64,000 nt of DNA from the NCBI GenBank assembly GCA_001770015.1, contig MEQB01000001.1, positions 124,001-188,000 of the forward strand. Direction: 5' to 3'. Every line of letters begins with the position of its first letter. Positions within the stretch are counted from its first letter, which is position 1. Positions 63,009 to 64,000 of this stretch are shown here, one piece after another. Both the position numbers and the translations under genes were made by a program. Source of the stretch: Bdellovibrionales bacterium RIFOXYC1_FULL_37_79 (GTDB lineage Bacteria; Bdellovibrionota; Bacteriovoracia; Bacteriovoracales; Bacteriovoracaceae). The notes under the pieces were generated by a model. The model saw only the letters and a list, made by a program, of their open reading frames with translations. It did not search any database and was not told the DNA's origin.

Positions 63009-63074
63009 CGAATAACTTCTTTCTTTTCGCTTCATTCCTCTGAAGGCATAAAACCTGGGAGGGAGAAGGGACGT
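63009..63074 (+). repeat. 66-bp dispersed repeat, copy B
   Basis: 63 of 66 matches with copy A at 62235-62300; the three differences are single base changes. It is wholly intergenic, 37 bp after the stop of the small exported-protein gene. The core also occurs once at 60550-60574. Confidence 0.92.
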
Positions 63075-63094
63075 GCGCTAATTATATAAATAAA

Positions 63095-63136
63095 CCACTG
63101 GCTGGGCCAGTGGTATGAACAATGGCTCTGCCAGTG
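63095..63136. other. Two similar tandem hairpins
   Basis: CCACTGGC-TGG-GCCAGTGG (63095-63113) is a perfect 8-bp stem with a 3-nt loop. CAATGGC-TCT-GCCAGTG (63120-63136) is a 7-bp stem with one mismatch and resembles the first, so it is probably a diverged duplicate. No T run follows either, so intrinsic termination is unlikely; a protein-binding or RNA-processing site is possible. Confidence 0.65.
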
Positions 63137-63323
63137 ATTAGAGGTTAACATCTTTCTTTATTAATGTTGACGCATTTAATGAAGGAGATGTTATGAACCG
63201 TTTTAGGACGTTATCACACACAAAATGGGAATTTTAGATATTTTACACACCATATTGCTTCACACCAGCTATGGATATACAGTGCAAGTCCAAATTCAAT
63301 TATGTCTAGACAGAGGAGGATTC

Positions 63324-63707
63324 GTGAAAAAATTAATTTTTATGATATTTATTGTTTTAAATTCCACTTGTTTTGCCTTAGAAGATTTAAGGTGTGATAG
63401 TCTTGAGGGACATAAACTGACAGCAAAGCTGGAAGGCTTATGGTTATCAGATGTGGTTTTCTCACAAAATTCAAAAGTTATAAAAAGACAACCATTGACC
63501 GTGGCTCCGGTCAAATCACATGATATGTTTGCATCCCATCAATTTGTAACGACGTTACCGTATCCAACTTATTCGTTTCTTACTCATGATACTGAATACA
63601 TAGTTGCTTTTCCCGATGAAGATCTTAGAAATGATGAATTTATCGGTTTGTTACAAATATCGGAGAGAGAAATTGAACTCGAATGCGTAACTAGGACCAT
63701 CAAATAA
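63324..63707 (+). CDS. Small exported protein of unknown function
   Basis: 127 residues from a GTG start at 63324, with AGGAGGA upstream. A longer in-frame ATG at 63225 would put that ribosome site inside the gene and hide the signal peptide, so it is rejected. Signal peptide MKKLIFMIFIVLNSTCFA. Mature part has two cysteines (LRCDS, LECVT), beta-rich, rather like the broken secreted-protein gene at 25729 in size and layout, but sequence similarity is not evident by eye. Located after repeat copy B. Confidence 0.62.
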   Translation: MKKLIFMIFIVLNSTCFALEDLRCDSLEGHKLTAKLEGLWLSDVVFSQNSKVIKRQPLTVAPVKSHDMFASHQFVTTLPYPTYSFLTHDTEYIVAFPDEDLRNDEFIGLLQISEREIELECVTRTIK

Positions 63708-63784
63708 CGTTCCCAGAGAAGGAATAGAGCTGCTAATTAAGTCAACAACCATCGCTGACAGAACAGGCAATCCAAAATAGTTAA

Positions 63785-63827
63785 CCCAATCACTGACTAT
63801 ATTCAAAATATAAGATTAGTGGTTGGG
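63785..63827. terminator. Long hairpin after the last small exported-protein gene
   Basis: CCCAAtCACT pairs with AGTGgTTGGG (one G-U type pair), with an inner stem TATATT/AATATA. A short T stretch (CTTTTC) follows on the plus strand. It lies 78 bp after the stop at 63707, so it is a plausible but late terminator. Confidence 0.45.
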
Positions 63828-63990
63828 CTTTTCGGTTCAATATTCGTGCAATTTGATGTCACGAATTTCTATAGATTTACAAAAGATATTTATCTTACTT
63901 TGGATGTGATTTAGATTATTTACTTGTCGATTGATGCTTATTGATGGCATAGTTTTTAGACTAAAATATTTGTGTAAGTAGGGGGCACAA

Positions 63991-64000
63991 ATGAGAATAA
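63991..64000 (+). CDS. Possible start of a gene running off the right edge
   Basis: An ATG at 63991 is preceded by AGGGGG about 6 nt upstream and a gene-free AT-rich stretch. Only three codons (Met-Arg-Ile) are visible, so the product cannot be judged. Confidence 0.3.

Larger units (their letters stand above)
62972..63323. other. 352-bp gene-free stretch with repeat and hairpins
   Basis: Contains the second full 66-bp repeat (63009-63074), two GC-rich hairpins in tandem (63095-63136) and an AGGAGGA ribosome site for the next gene. A short motif CTAATTAYATAAATAA occurs at about 62983 and again at about 63077, beside the repeat. No convincing open frame. It probably holds the promoter of the gene at 63324. 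Confidence 0.6.

Noticed and set aside
1-64000. CRISPR array
   Set aside because: No regularly spaced short direct repeats were seen; the 66-bp and 65-bp repeats are few and widely separated.

Overview
The window is AT-rich, densely coded bacterial chromosome from a Gram-negative cell. The envelope genes include a TolC-like channel, an RND pump, a beta-barrel protein, lipoproteins and very many signal-peptide proteins. The best taxonomic guess is a Bdellovibrionota-type bacterium (Bacteriovorax/Peredibacter side). This rests on a TIGR02147-family regulator, many secreted proteins without recognisable family, several zincin peptidases and strong two-component representation. No rRNA or other phylogenetic marker is present, so this is inference.

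Layout. 1-5 kb: the C-terminal part of a FadJ-type beta-oxidation enzyme, two overlapping genes for unknown secreted proteins, and FabH. 5-9 kb: a CheA-like kinase, a TIGR02147 regulator, a small secreted protein, a CheY-like regulator and a TetR repressor. 9-14 kb: a TolC/RND/TetR efflux operon behind a palindromic operator, with no membrane-fusion adaptor. 14-23 kb: two large secreted proteins (717 and 1072 aa), the ABC-F protein Uup, and small secreted proteins. 23-28 kb: an MFS transporter, a DjlA-like J-domain protein, and a 2,060-bp segment that duplicates the last 65 bp of the J-domain gene. That segment carries a broken secreted-protein gene and a zincin gene. It is followed by a CYTH protein. 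28-33 kb: a barrel protein with a CBM21-like secreted partner, small proteins, a SpoU methyltransferase and a DUF3943 protein. 33-40 kb: aconitase and a complete lplA-pdhA-pdhB-E2-lpd operon. The lpd product has Ser in place of the first redox cysteine. 40-44 kb: a doubly degenerate receiver/HD-GYP protein, a PAS histidine kinase with a small membrane protein, and a DUF1003 protein. 45-47 kb: a translationally coupled zincin and ATP-grasp ligase, then a small exported protein. 47-53 kb: an NhaR-like regulator, a zincin lipoprotein, a glutamine amidotransferase, an M48 protease and an exported EEP nuclease/phosphatase. 53-59.7 kb: a lipoprotein, a LysM protein, TopA, a DUF368 protein and tRNA-Arg.

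Beyond tRNA-Arg (59.75 kb to the end) the character changes. A HepT/MntA (HEPN/MNT) toxin-antitoxin pair is followed by widely spaced genes for small exported proteins and a large zincin. A 66-bp dispersed repeat (two full copies and one core copy) and GC-rich hairpins separate these genes. This looks like accessory DNA next to a tRNA.

How the genes fit together: the PDH operon makes, lipoylates and runs the pyruvate dehydrogenase complex and sits beside aconitase, linking glycolysis to the TCA cycle. FadJ, FabH and possibly the CYTH protein belong to core metabolism. The two strongest unexplained signals are the J-domain-gene 3'-end duplication with its cargo and the repeat-spaced tail behind tRNA-Arg. 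The Ser-for-Cys dihydrolipoyl dehydrogenase and the zincin/ATP-grasp couple come next.
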